A DNA stretch of 64,000 nt from Diphasiastrum complanatum. Its lineage: Eukaryota; Streptophyta; Lycopodiopsida; Lycopodiales; Lycopodiaceae. A program made the position numbers and the translations under genes. The stretch's first letter is position 1; the number at the start of each line of letters is the position of its first letter. Below are positions 46,067-58,302 of this stretch, piece after piece. A model generated the notes under the pieces. It was given only the letters and a program-made list of their open reading frames with translations. It was not told the DNA's origin and searched no databases. The stretch is from contig CM055100.1 of the NCBI GenBank assembly GCA_029204225.1, forward strand, positions 23,629,106-23,693,105, given 5' to 3'.

Positions 46067-47560
46067 TCACTGGGCTTGCGGCATCATAATTACCACGTCA
46101 TCCAAGGTATAATTCTTGAAAGTCTCAGGCATCTCCTGAGCTGGATATCGTTGAGATTCCTCTTTTAGCATATTGATCTTAGCTCGACTGGTCATCTTTT
46201 GGTTCTCCGTCATCTGAGTAGAAGATGACGCTGTATCTGAGTCCATCTTGATTGACTTCAAGGAATCCAACACCTTATTTTTGCCCTTTTTTGTCATATT
46301 GGTGGATTCGTCCTTGTTGTCTTTCATCGAAACTGGTGTGACATTTGCATCGTGGTTGCAAATATCAATATCCACTGTAGCTATAGCCTCTTCGGGTAGA
46401 TCACTCCATCGGATCACATGGTTGTAGTGTTGCTTCAACTGATTCTTTTTGTTTGCAGGTGCCTCAATCCTTGAGACTTTCGCCATAGCAAACTTTTGCG
46501 GCAGTTGAGCTGGTACTTTCTTAATTTCGTAATGATCTAGGTCCATGTGCTCTAGGACCTGCTCATCAGTAAGCTCAATCTCCTTATTATAAGTTAGAGC
46601 ATGTCGCAAAGGAACTAGATCATCGTCCATTGGGTTCTCAATAGGTTCTGCTGACAGCCATGCTACATTTATTATATTCACCCCAAATGTGATTGGGGTG
46701 TCCATAGTGTAACACTTGGGTGAAGATGTGTTGGGTTCAGGATCTGATTTATATTGACATGCTCGGTAGTCAATAGTTGCTAATGCATCCATCCATCTTA
46801 TGACATTTGTCTCTGAATCATAGTGACCACCCTTAGTTGGCCTTGGGCGATCAATGGCGTGATTTGTCGTGGACGATCCATCATCAACCTTGGGTGCAAT
46901 AGGTTTCACCACCCACATGGTTTAAACAACCTTTACAGCCTGCTCTTTGTTCTCAAAGGTGAGTTTTCCTGTACCCCAGTTGTGTACTACTTGTGCAATC
47001 CTCACCCATGGTCTTCCCAGTAAAACACAATATGCAGTTGGAGATTCAGGTATATCCATGACTACAAAAGTGATCACAAACTGCATGCCTGCTATTTTTA
47101 CAGGGATATCGGCAACCACACCCTTTGGTTTTACACAAGATTGATTTGCTAGCTTGATGGCGAATCTTGCTGGCTTCAACCCTTGTAAACCCCACTTTTC
47201 ATATAAAGTAGTGGAGATCAAATTGACACCTGATCTTCCATCTACTATTGTTGCCTCGTCCTCATATCTCCTGTGTTTGATTGGTAGGGTGATGTTGTGT
47301 TCCTCACTTTTCCATGCTGCCCCGATATGGAGGACATTACTTGTTTCTTCATAACCTATACAATATATGGGCTCAGGCGCTACTGGCTCCTTGTCCGTTT
47401 TGGCCCATTTAGCCAAAAGGCTTTTAGCTTGTGGCACAATCCACAGTAATTCTTCGAGAGGTAAACTAACACGGCTCGCCAGTAATATTGTGAGCTTTTC
47501 AGTGCGTGGTTCCTCGGGCTCCACCATGTGAAAAGGTGGTCCATGACGATGCAACCGATC
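46067..47560 (-). pseudogene. Gypsy protease region and linker, broken
   Basis: The ORF at 46922-47554 carries the retropepsin motif ATIVDGRSGVNLIS and the downstream YCVLLGRPWVR block typical of plant gypsy protease. The ORF at 46067-46918 is an acidic linker without recognisable motifs. A stop and frame change separate the two. Confidence 0.75.
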
Positions 47561-47689
47561 GTTTGATCAGTGTGCAATGGTGAGCCCATTTGCAGTTCCC
47601 ATTCACCGTTAGTTGGAGGTTTCGTAGGATTGTCCTTTTCTTGCTCTTTCTCCTTCACTTGTGCTCTTTGTACCCAGTGTCATATTTTT

Positions 47690-49410
47690 TGGTACTATCG
47701 TCTTTCTTCCCTCACATTCGGATATAGCACTGAAGTCGAGGGTTGGTCATTAGTGACCGATGGCGGTGGTGAGGGAGCCACTTCCTTCCTCTTTTGTGCT
47801 CGCATATCGGCTAACACAGGAGCATGGAAATGTTGCCCTTCCGGTGGCATCCCCGCTGGAACTGCTGACTGTTGTATTGTAATAAAGTTTAGTGGTGCAC
47901 TGGTTCCAGGTCTCAATAGACAATTCTTGAAGCAATCTCCATAACCGCATTCTCGACAAAAGGATGTATATTGTCCTTTGTAAGGACATTCCGCAATTCT
48001 GTGTCCTTCACCACATCCATAGCAGCCATAATTTCTTCTGCCTTGACATTGAGTTTGAGCTGCATAGGCCACAAAATATTCATTTATGGCAAGATTCATA
48101 AATGGTTCATCCAGTCCATACCATTGCTGCTGCTCAGGTTGAGGTGGTACTTGCATCTTTGGTTCCGCTGTTGTTAGGTTTACATGGGCCACTTGTTGAT
48201 TGGTTGGCCCTGGTGGTGCAGGTAAGGCATACGTTGTTGCTAATTCGATGCACCGTATCTCAGTGCCGCGTTGGTGCCCTTGATGATATGGATAAAAAGT
48301 CTGATAAGGACTTCTCTTCTGTTGAATAATCCGGGGGTTAAACGGGCAAAATGTCATATCGTGCGATGTTGCATTGCACAAATGGCAAAATCTATATGTC
48401 AGTCTCAGATTTTGCTTTAGGACTGGACACTCGTTTGTTGTATGGTTTTGTGTGCATATTGAACACCATACATTTTCACGTCAGGGATACTGTAGTTGGG
48501 TTGATTTCGGTACATGTGGCGTTGTTGCTACAGCTCCTTGTAAGGCTTTCAGTTTCTGATCAAATTGCGTCGTAAGTTGCTCCATCTGCTGTTTGTGTAA
48601 TTTTGTCATTTGATCCAATAGCAATTCTATGGATAAAGCGGATGCGTTTGATGATGATGATGCTATCAAGGGAGTAGGAGTATGGGTGGATGGATATTCG
48701 TCGTCAGATCCCTCATCCTCTTCCCTGATGGCATCTTCCATAGCTTCTTGCAGGAGTAGCGTACTGCTCCCGTCGTTTCAGTTCTCTTTTGATGCTTCAT
48801 GGTAGTCCTGCTAGGAACCACATAATCATCGCATAATTGGGAGTTAGAGCTGCACTGCACTCTGATAGTAGCTGTTTGACCCATTCAATATAGTCCCTGA
48901 CCCTTTCTCTTTTTCCCATCTTGACCTTGTTGAGTAGGGGAAACGGGTCTTCCAGGAACTTCCTTGGTTTAACTACTTCCCAAGTACATTTTTCTTCCTC
49001 TGACAGGTTGAAAAACCAATCCTGAGCCACTGCTAATAAGGACATGGGGAACAACATCAACTTTTCTATAGGTGTTAGTTTATCGTAGATTTTACAAGCT
49101 TGCTCATAGATCTGGAGGAAGCGGATGGGATCTGATGATCCGTCGTATTTTGGTATCTCCATCCGAGGTGCTCTCCGGACTGCTTGCAAGGGAGCGACAG
49201 GTACAGGTTGGCCCATTGGATCTATTGGCGCTGGTTTCGGTTCTGCCTCTTGTTGCGCAGCTGCTAATCTGGGAAGGTGTGGTGCTTGAATTGCTCTCCT
49301 TCTTGCTACTGATCGTCTAGATCTCATATCCATCCGATGGTGGGGTCCAAGGTAGTTGGATCTTGCTTTTACAATGGGATGCACTCTGGATCTTAAGGAT
49401 CTAATCAATC
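47690..49410 (-). pseudogene. Gypsy gag with two zinc-knuckle-like motifs, broken
   Basis: The Gag core at 48797-49408 reads MEIPKYDGSSDPIRFLQIYE and AQDWFFNLSEEEKCTWEVV. The nucleocapsid part at about 47930-48060 has CYGCGEGHRIAECP (CCHC) and CRECGYGDCFKNC. Several frames are needed to follow it. Confidence 0.85.
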
Positions 49411-49489
49411 TGACTAGCCGAAAGTGAAATTTAGGCCTTTTACGGTGGTTTTTTCTTGATAACTTCTTACTCCTTGTATTGATTGACCT

Positions 49490-50300
49490 GAGATTTTGAC
49501 AATAGCTAGATCTGGTGCAGATCTTTCCACTGATCTAGTCTGCGAGGGTTCTCTTGTGCAAGGGTTGGTTGTGCGAGGGTTTTTTGGCTGTTTTGTAGGT
49601 AAAAAACCTTGATATCTCTCAGATCTTTGGGAAGAAACTCTCGCAAGGATTACAGTAGCTGAATTTGGGTCATATCTGACTCTAGAATTATCTACGAGAG
49701 CTAACTCTAGCACTAAGTGAAAATTTCGTTGTATGCGAGGGTTCAAAACCACTATTTTGGCTTGATCTTCACCAAATCTCTATACTAACTCTCGCAGGCT
49801 TTATTACTGATGGAAATTGATATTTTGAATCGATTGGAATGGTCTACGAGAGTTTTTACTAGAAGGATTTGCTGGATCTTCATTTTTTAGTGATTTTTTA
49901 GCACTTAAATCCAATTTTCTGCTCACTGGAATCAAACTAACTCTCGCAGGCTCTTCTGTATCCTAGTCTCACTGAGATGGAACTTCAAAATTCTATGCGA
50001 GAGTTCTTGACCACTAGAGTTGAAAATTTTAGTGTCTACAAGGGTTCTTTGGTAGTTTTTTTGTCTTTTTTTCAGTGGAAACTCTCGCACAGGCACTTAG
50101 ACCTCAAACTAGCTCTTGCAAGCTTCTCTGTGTCCTGGTCTCACTGAGATGGAACTTCAGAGGGCTCTGCGAGAGTTCTGGTGAAGGTTTGCATTTTTTT
50201 TGGATTTTTTCAAGGGTTTTTTGAAGTTTTTTATGGGTTTTCTCTTATTTTTGCAATCTGCTTGGAACTAACTCTCGCAGGCTTCTATGCAGGTCTGGGA
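49490..50300. repeat. Dispersed AACTCTCGCA / TGCGAGAGTT motif cluster in the gypsy leader
   Basis: About a dozen copies or near-copies of this 10-mer occur in both orientations within 800 bp (for example near 49622, 49797, 49948, 50000, 50091, 50168, 50271). The same motif recurs in the related leader at 37680-38140. Confidence 0.8.
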
Positions 50301-50654
50301 CAGTACCTGGAGCTGTTGCCAATCATGCAAGGGTTATCTCCTACTGGTTTTGGAGATATTAAAATCTGATGAGATTTTAGACTCTTTTTCCCTCCAAAAT
50401 GCAGATTGGTGTATTTTTTGGGTTTTTTGGCTGGTTGGTTTGGGTTTCAAGCCCTTAGAGGCTGTTCAGGGCCTCCCCTACCCTCTCACACCTCCTCCAC
50501 TAGCTGTGAACAATCCAAACACAGAAAAATACAGAAAACTAGCTCTAAACACCCAAAAATCTACCTAAAACTACTCTAGAAAGCAAGAAATAGCTAAAAT
50601 GCAGCTATACCAGTTAGTGAAATCCAAAAATGATAGAAGGCTAGTTATAATCCC

Positions 50655-51830
50655 CCTATATATATGGGCGAGTTATACGACAATGCGTCTTATTACTTGC
50701 AGGCTATTACTCACCAATCACTCGTCGACTATTACTTGCCATCTGTTATGACTCGCCATCATCCTATTATTCGCCACCCAACATTACTCGTCATCTATTT
50801 ATAACTTGCCACCCAACATTTCTCGTCATTTGTTTATAACTCTCCATCATCCTATTACTTGCTCGTCTGTATTACTCGCCCATCTGTATTACTCACCATC
50901 AGTATTTTAACTTGTCCTATGACCCCTACTCCCATCAACACCTGCCCACATCCATGGCACCAAAACGTCGACTTTCGGGCACCACTCCCCCCCACCCCCT
51001 AGCCAAAGAGACTGAGTCACTCGAAGCACCGTCGTGCCACCAATCTCCAGCCATTCCTCCAGCCCCACTACATCCTCATAAACCTCTACCTCACTGTCCG
51101 CATATCAACAGACCGGATCCACCTCGTATTCTTCCCCAATCTCATCCACATCCTCTAGTCGAGAGGAGGGAGAGACAGCTCCCCGATCTGCCCACTGAAT
51201 CGCTACTGCTCATGCACCTTCGTAGTTCATGTTCACAAATTCTATCACTAAGGATCTGTGAAATGTGGCTAATTGGTTTCTTTCTCTGGTTTCAGGTTGT
51301 TTCTGCCCGTTACCAGGTTGTTGGGCGTTTTGATTATTATCTTCTTAATACATTGCCCAGATCAGACAGAAAGGTCTGATTGTCATTGTAGTATATGTTT
51401 TCAATCCAGCCTGTCAATGGATTCTCAAGTCTCGTTCACCAAGCATTACAAGTGCAAGGAGATTGGCGAGTTAAAAGGCTATTACTCCAAATTTTCCTAC
51501 CCATTTTTTTTGTTCTCGCCATTTTTATTACTCACCTAACTATAACTCGCCAATTGTGTTTTATGTTTATCTGCTCATTATTTTAACTCGCCATCAGAAT
51601 AGAGGCATGTATATTCCTTGATCAGACCGGGGAGTTAAAATTTTTATTACTCGCCCTTTTATTACTCACACCATTATTACTCGCCAACTTCTCCATATAA
51701 CTCGTCACTTTGATAGATTGTTCTGATCATCAATTGGGACAGGTAGGCAGCTCAGCAAGTTAAAATCCTATTACTCATGTTTGTCATTACTCATCATGTT
51801 TTACTCGCCAACAATGAAAATTGAGAATTT
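50655..51830. repeat. Dispersed TTACTCGCCA motif cluster upstream of a plus-strand gypsy gag
   Basis: ATTACTCGCCA, ATAACTCGCCA, TTACTCGTCA and their complement GGCGAGTTA recur more than twenty times with irregular spacing. No long ORF of recognisable family lies here. The block probably is LTR or leader of the gypsy relic that follows. A TGGCACC-starting stretch at 50955 could be its primer site, but this is weak. Confidence 0.7.
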
Positions 51831-51979
51831 AACTGAATATTTGACAATCATAACCCATTTGCGTTTCTCTAATGTTTTCATTTTCCCCGATTGCCTTTTG
51901 GATTCATATCTGAGGAATAAAAACAAAAAAAAGACCAAAAAAACAGAAACAGAAAAAGCCAAAAATAGTTTCACCTTCT

Positions 51980-53690
51980 TGTTCTATTTTATGAATCTGA
52001 GATTTGGCAGGAGATTATCCATTTTGAATCCTCCCAACCTCGAGGAATTTGTCAACGTATCGATCAAAATACTCCACGAACCTGCTGACGTAGATCCACC
52101 CCCAATGGACAATCCTAGGCCGTTTGTACCCCATGTTGTCTAGAACTTCCCCAAGATCGACCTCCCGAGGTTCGATGGCAAGGGAGATCCGCGACGCTTT
52201 CTTCAGATCTACACCCAAGCAACTAGAGCCTACGGAGACGACAACCTGCAAGAGCTGTTAAGATATTTCAAACCGACACTGCAAAAGATTGGTATTCAAT
52301 CTTGAGTAGAATGAATGAGATGATTGGAACATCTTCAAGGCTGAGTTCATCACACGCTTCAAGACCGTCCGCTTCCATTCAGATCCCTTCCCACAACTAG
52401 GGTGAATCCGTATGGATAAGAAAAACAAGTCCCTATGAGACTATATCAAAAGGATCAAGCGATTGCATGGTGGATGCGACCTTGATAGCATCCCAGACCA
52501 TAGCATCATGACATGGTTTATGGCAGGACTATCCCCAAGGGAATTAGACATCAAATAAAACAAAGAGACAAATGTCTCTTTTCAAGCGGCCTGCGCCGAT
52601 GCCATTAAGAGATCAACGATAGTGAAAGCACTAGTTCATACTCTGATGATTCCGACCAAGAGCTAACATGCAAAAAAGAGTGAAGAGCCAAACATAAGGA
52701 TAAGCCACACAACGATGCTTCTGCCTCTACATCTAATAGCGCCAATACCATTATATCTCCCATAGAGAGGTTGCACACGTAGAATAGTGAGCAGATCAAA
52801 AAACTCACCACTGATCTTAACGTGGTTATTGATCAAAAGATGAGGATATGCAACCAAGACCTACCCATGTCTATCCCAGGAGAGAATCCACCTGGTGTCC
52901 ACACTGCTCTGGCAACCACACAAGAAACGAGTGCCTACAGTTGAGACAGAAGTTAGAGTGACCTGCACGATATTGCCATATCTGTAATATCAGCAATCAC
53001 GATACCAATGAATGTCGATACAACCTCATGAACAAGCAGCCTGAATCCTGCCCCATTGGCACAAAGTCAAGGTGCCTTTTTTCCAACCACTGCCTAGATT
53101 GAAATCAACACCCATTTCTCCCAAAACCCAACGCTTAGTAGTGCAAAATCCGTAACTAGCATAATTGAACATGGTCAAAGTGATCGAAGAACCCTACTAC
53201 CTTGAGGAGGAAGCACAGGTTTCTGTCCCAATGCATTTATAGATGGAGCAAACAATGACCTAATACCAATCTACACTAATCAGCTTAGAGGTACAAGATT
53301 CTGAGCACATAAAGTGCTATGGATGCAGAGAAAACCATAGGATCGTCGAGTGCCCTAACAAGCCAGAAGGCAATTTTGTACCACTTTGTTGTGATTGCAG
53401 GTACGAACACCCATATCTAATGTGTCCAATGAGAAAGGAGAAGCAAGGAGAGTCTCTGCCCCTCTACACCTGATGAGTGTGGTAGAACCCAAGGGATCTA
53501 TGATGCCAGTATTCATCCAAACTAGAGCTCAAAAACAAATTGGTCTATAAATCCTTTTTCATAGCAAGGAACCGGGAAAAGACCACATTGATGTCCTCAT
53601 CGATCTATTGAGAAGTGATGTCAGAATACCCTTAGGCACCTTGCTCAAAGAGCATCCAATCCTTTGTCTATATACACTGCAAAATTAGAT
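51980..53690 (+). pseudogene. Ty3/gypsy gag relic, plus strand
   Basis: The plus strand reads LPRFDGKGDPRRFLQIYTQA near 52158-52215 (gag core) and, after many stops, CYGCRENHRIVECPNKP near 53310-53370 with a second C/H-rich stretch (CCDCRYEHPYLMCP). Both resemble the gag of the minus-strand element at 47690-49410, so the two elements are related and lie head to head. Confidence 0.75.
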
Positions 53691-54930
53691 AATGAATGCA
53701 AAATTGAAAGAGTAGGGACTATTCCCTTGAAGCTTGCATCTTCCAAAATTATCTCTTCACAAGGTTCTTTTTGTTCCCAAGGTTAAAATGAACCTTATAA
53801 GTGTTGGCCAATTACTTGATAGTGGCTTTGATGTCAAATTCCATATTGACACTTGTGTGATCAAGAAAGATGATGAGATCCTTGCACATGGATCTAGATT
53901 TGGAGGCATCTACAAATTGGATCCAAGAGAGAGTGCAAATTCTTGTGATATTGCATATGTGACCAAGCTTACCAAAGAGGATTTATGGCATAGAAGATTG
54001 GGCCATCCCAATTATAAATCTATGTATTCTATGGTCAAAGAAGCGAAGGCTATTGGCTTACCAAAATCACTATCCAAGTAGATCAAGCCATGTGAGGCAT
54101 GTGCTATTGCCAAATCACATAAGAAGCCATATGCAAGATCTTCCATCAAAACTTCACATCCTTTGGAGTTGATACACTTGGATGTGCACTTCTCACCAAG
54201 CACAAGCAAGGGAGGTGATCACACAAGATACACATGGTTATATCTTCTTTCTTCAAAATCCACGGTGTATGATTATTTTCTCATATTCAAAGTATATGTT
54301 GAGAAGCAATTCTCTTCGATTTCAAAGCTTTGAGGAGTGATGGAGGTGGAGAGTACATCTCCAACAAACTACATGACTATTGTGGGCAAGAAGGCATAAA
54401 AAAGGAGTTCTCTTATGTCTATTCCTTCTCAAAATGGGGTGGTTGAGAGGAAGAATAGATCCTTGTGTGAGTGCGCCAAAGCCTTGAGGATTGAAGCATC
54501 TTAGGATTTTTTAGAGAGGCTACTAATTGTGAAAACTATCTTGAGAATAGGCTCCCTAACCTTGCTCTTGGAGGAAAGTCACCATATGAAATATTATTCA
54601 AGAAGAAGCCTAAGCTTGATCGCCTTAGAGTCTTTGGAAGTATTTGCTTTGCACATGTTCCCTTGGAAACAAGGAAGAAGGATGATCCAAGCCCAAGCAA
54701 AGGAATCATGGTTGGATACTCATCCACCAAGAAGGCCTATAGAGTCTTCATACTCTCTACTTCAAAGGTTATTGAGAGTAGTCACTTTTCATGAAGATCA
54801 ACATTCCACCTTGAAAGGGGACGAGATCAAGGCATCTCAAGATGCATCACCAATTATCACTATTGAACACAATCATGGTCAAGATTTGAGGAGGATTCTC
54901 CTCAAGTTTTCTCACCAAGAAGACCTTTGA
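53690..54930 (+). pseudogene. copia pol fragment: GAG-pre-integrase and integrase, broken
   Basis: VLFVPKVKMNLISVGQLLDS near 53765-53825 (end of protease domain), LWHRRLGHPNYKSMYSM near 53985-54035, and ELIHLDVHFSPSTSKGG near 54165-54215 (integrase). SQNGVVERKNRSLCECAKAL follows near 54427-54490. Several frameshifts and stops occur. It is most like the pol at 22572-23819 in the shared blocks. No RT follows. Confidence 0.88.
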
Positions 54931-55750
54931 GAGAGAGATCCGAGCCTAAGAGGCTCTCATACATCTACAAATTGATTCCACCAATTATGCAAAATGTTAC
55001 ATGCCTATGTAACTAGCAGTACTTCAATAAGCCCTATGTGCCCATTTAGTGTTCGAGGGGCTAAATGGGGAGTCACCCTTGGACAAGGGATACCCTCAGA
55101 TTAAGGGTAGGTGCCTTTGAATTAAGGTACATGTGTCCTTGGATAAGGACATTTAGGTGTCTATGCCTTGGATGGAGGTATGGAACCTAGTGAGGTGTTA
55201 GGAGGACCTTACCATGGGTATTGGTCATTTTCCTAGACCTTGGGCCTCAACCTTGAGCCATAATCACATAATAGGCCTTGGGCCAAAACTAGCCATCACA
55301 TAAGGGTCATGGGGAACTAGTAGGAGGGCACACCTAAAGTCCCTTGATGCCCCTAAAGAACCCAAAAAGTTATAACCAAGAACCATAAGTTATGGAAGGT
55401 GTCTTTTGACATTCCACTAACTTGTCAACCTCTTGGCCTTTCGTTTTCCTCCCCTTTTCTCATTGGCTTGTGTGGACATTGCATAGTGCTTTGGAGTGAG
55501 TCATTGGCCATCTATATGAGAGGGAGAGGGCACCCAAATGAGGGGAGATTTCTTGTGTTGTGTCTTGCTTCTATTCTCTAGTGGATAGAGAGCATAGATT
55601 TGGCTTGCTTGCTTTTGAGGGGATCACCATCTTTGGTACAAGACTTAGATGGGAGTAGGATCTTGAGTATGCTTGTGATTGTGATGGTAGTGATTGTGGT
55701 GGCGTGATAAAATTTGGAGACTAAGTTGTGTTTTCAGACTAAGCCATTTT
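54931..55750. other. Unassigned sequence between two copia relics
   Basis: No gene recognised. GT- and CCTTGG-rich stretches (55060-55260) show a loose internal repeat of CCTTGGATAAGGAC-like words. Confidence 0.35.
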
Positions 55751-55751
55751 T

Positions 55752-56400
55752 GTGATCCGACTTGTCTATCCAGTAATAGTAACTCTAAGCGAGAGTGTCC
55801 TCAATGAGTCAAGCAAATTGGAAGGAGCCGACAACTATGCAGTTTGGAAATTCAAACTGAAGACCATTGTGATGGAAAAGGAGCTATGGGAGATTGTGAC
55901 AGGTGAAGAGACAAGGCCATTGATTGAAGAAGATCAACGGGCATATGACAGGAGAAAACGGAAAGCACAGAATGTCATCAACTTATCAGTTAGAGATGCA
56001 AATATTCCCTACATTTCGGATTCAGAAGGACCAAAAGAAGCATGGGATATGTTGAAGGCATTGTTTGAGACCACAAACACATCTCGAGTGCTATTCTTGA
56101 AGACGAAGCTGCACACATTGCAGATGGATGATGGTGCAACTGTTGTTGATCACCTACTGAAGATCAAAGAGATTCGTGACCAATTAGAAGCAGTTGGAGA
56201 GCGAGTACAGGATCATGAGATTGTGCAGTTGACATTGAATAGTTTGAGTGAGTCACATCAGATGTTTGTGACAAGTATAGCCACACGGGAAAATCTTCCA
56301 ACTTATGAAGAGTTAGGTGGATTGCTTTTGCAGGAAGAACAACATCAAGAGAACTTGAGTCATCGCAACAGGGGATTTGATCAAGCTCTTGCAGTCAGGG
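55752..56400 (+). pseudogene. copia gag fragment, long open frame
   Basis: An open frame of about 215 codons reads LEGADNYAVWKFKLKTIVME, LYEIVTGEE-like WEIVTGEETR, NVINLSVRDANIPYISDSEG, and LGGLLLQEEQHQ. This is the UBN2-type Gag of copia elements and the intact sister of the fragment at 36610-36967. It has lost the zinc knuckle and runs into non-element sequence shortly before a GA microsatellite. Confidence 0.9.
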
Positions 56401-56522
56401 GATGTGGAGTTTCACGAAAAGTTTCGCGAATGATTTCGAGGTTTTCTTTTATCAGTTTGTCACCAGAGTTCTAGCTAGAATTTGCATTTTGCTAAGTGCA
56501 TTTTTTTTTCGCATCAGTTTCG

Positions 56523-56523
<1 letters not shown>

Positions 56524-56610
<87 letters not shown>
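56524..56610. repeat. (GA)43 microsatellite
   Basis: Uninterrupted GA dinucleotides. Confidence 0.98.
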
Positions 56611-56613
<3 letters not shown>

Positions 56614-58290
56614 GTTATTCATGTGCACACAAAGTCATGCATTGCATAATACTAACTATTTTCTTGAGCTCATGCTTAAATTTAAAAGAATGTTCTATAT
56701 CTTTGATTGGTGTTTCCACTTTATTCAAAGATGTAATACCAATAATGGTTATTTTGCATAATATGTTTTAAAATCTTCCATCATATGAAGATGATATTAT
56801 GTTCCAACTAGGGCCGCTTTGTATTTGCCTCTAGGTTGGGACAAATTTACTATTTTCATTAGGACATTATAATGAAAAATGCATAATGATGTTCATGTGT
56901 TAGGTTTAATCTTAAAAAAGAGGATTTTGTGTACATTCATACATGTCACCTTTATTTAATGAGAAGCTAAAGTTACATTCACACATACCTCTACTTTAGT
57001 AAAATTAGCATCAAGGTAACTTTTATACATAAATTGTTCTACAAGATAACTCAGAGAAGTTTGGTCATTCTGTCCTATCTTAGGACCGCTTTAGAGTATG
57101 GGTAGCCAGAACTTTGTTTGTGCTTGTGGTTGTCCCTCGAATTGCCACTACACAATACATGAGGTGACAATATTTTATTTAAACTATGGGAAATTGAAGA
57201 GTAGTTTAGGACCAAGACACATTGCTTAACAAGTATTTGATTGCCACTTCCAACTATAGATTGCTTAACATGTAATTGAATTGCCATTTGCAACTCAAGA
57301 TCTAAGGTAGAGCCATAAGCAACTTGTAAGAAGATAATGAATGATAATGCAATGTTTTAATACAATTATGTGGCAATTTGCGTATTCACAATATGAACAG
57401 AGTCATCATAGTACTCGAACTAGAGGAGGTAGGGAGATGTTGGATTCCATTGGTAAAAATTTATGGTCCTAGACATCTCAATAGGCTAGAAGGCTTGATA
57501 AACATGATTTATGAAGCTCAACTTTTTAGAGTTTGAATTTTGTTAAAGGTATGAGAAGATTTGCCCCATGTGTGGTGTGGTGGTAGAGAGTTCTTGGTGT
57601 GGGATTGACCACCCGAGTTCAAATTTTGTGCCTACCCACACATGGGCAGTGTCCAAGGTGATGCAGTGTGCTCAATTTTCCTTTGTATTTAAACAGTTAT
57701 GGTTAGAAACAAAACTTACTTTCTAAACAAAAACAATATATCACATTTGGCGAGATTCATGCATAGAACTTGCAAAAGTTTTAACCTTATTTATATAACT
57801 TCAAAAATAAAAAGATGAGAAAAATTCACACGTAATGAATACCTCTTGCATATTATGCCCATTTTCAAATAAATTAAAAAGCAAAAAATGCATGCGTTTT
57901 TTTCAAAGGAAGGCTTGAGGGCTTTTAACATGATATCCTGGTGAGCACTATCCTAGGGCGATGTGGCCATAGGTGACATCTTCCTAGGAAGGGAGGGAGG
58001 GAGGGAGGAAGGCCTTGATGGGAGGACTTCAAGGGTGAAGAGTCCAAGAGTGCAAGCTTCTCCACCACGATTCTTGCTCTATGCACTGAAGCCTCAGTCA
58101 AGCTATTTCCTAGGGCTGGGGCTTCTTCACCAAGATTCATAAAACCCAAAACCATGGGTAATGAAATAATCAAACCAATCAAAATAAGATAAAATGAATA
58201 AATAAAGATTAAAATAAGACCATGGGGCCCAGGCCATTTAAGACACACCATGCAGTTTCTGGCAACGACCGTTCGATGTTCCAGACAGCA
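56611..58290. other. Intergenic sequence, no gene seen apart from a SINE-like stretch
   Basis: Short shadow ORFs only. It contains a possible SINE at 57564-57720 and a GGGA-rich stretch near 57988-58010. Confidence 0.45.
57564..57720 (+). repeat. Possible tRNA-derived SINE
   Basis: TGGTGGTAGAGAG (about 57578-57590) resembles a pol III A box, and GAGTTCAAATT (57615-57625) resembles a B box. Their spacing is about 35 bp, as in tRNA-derived SINE heads. An unrelated body ending AT-rich follows. No target duplication was identified. Confidence 0.5.
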
Positions 58291-58302
58291 TTCAGATGCT
58301 GC

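Larger units (their letters stand above)
43960..50640 (-). mobile_element. Large decayed Ty3/gypsy element, minus strand, 3' truncated
   Basis: The minus-strand order from 50640 downward is leader with ACTCTCGCA motifs, gag with zinc knuckles, protease, reverse transcriptase, RNase H and integrase. The integrase is cut at about 43960 soon after DYLTKWVEPKAVRVADA. The 3' LTR is absent, and the 5' LTR was not found because the element meets another gypsy relic at about 50650. Frame breaks throughout make it inactive. The VDGRSGVN protease type and the gag resemble the plant Tat/Athila side of the gypsy group. That placement is inference. Confidence 0.88.
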
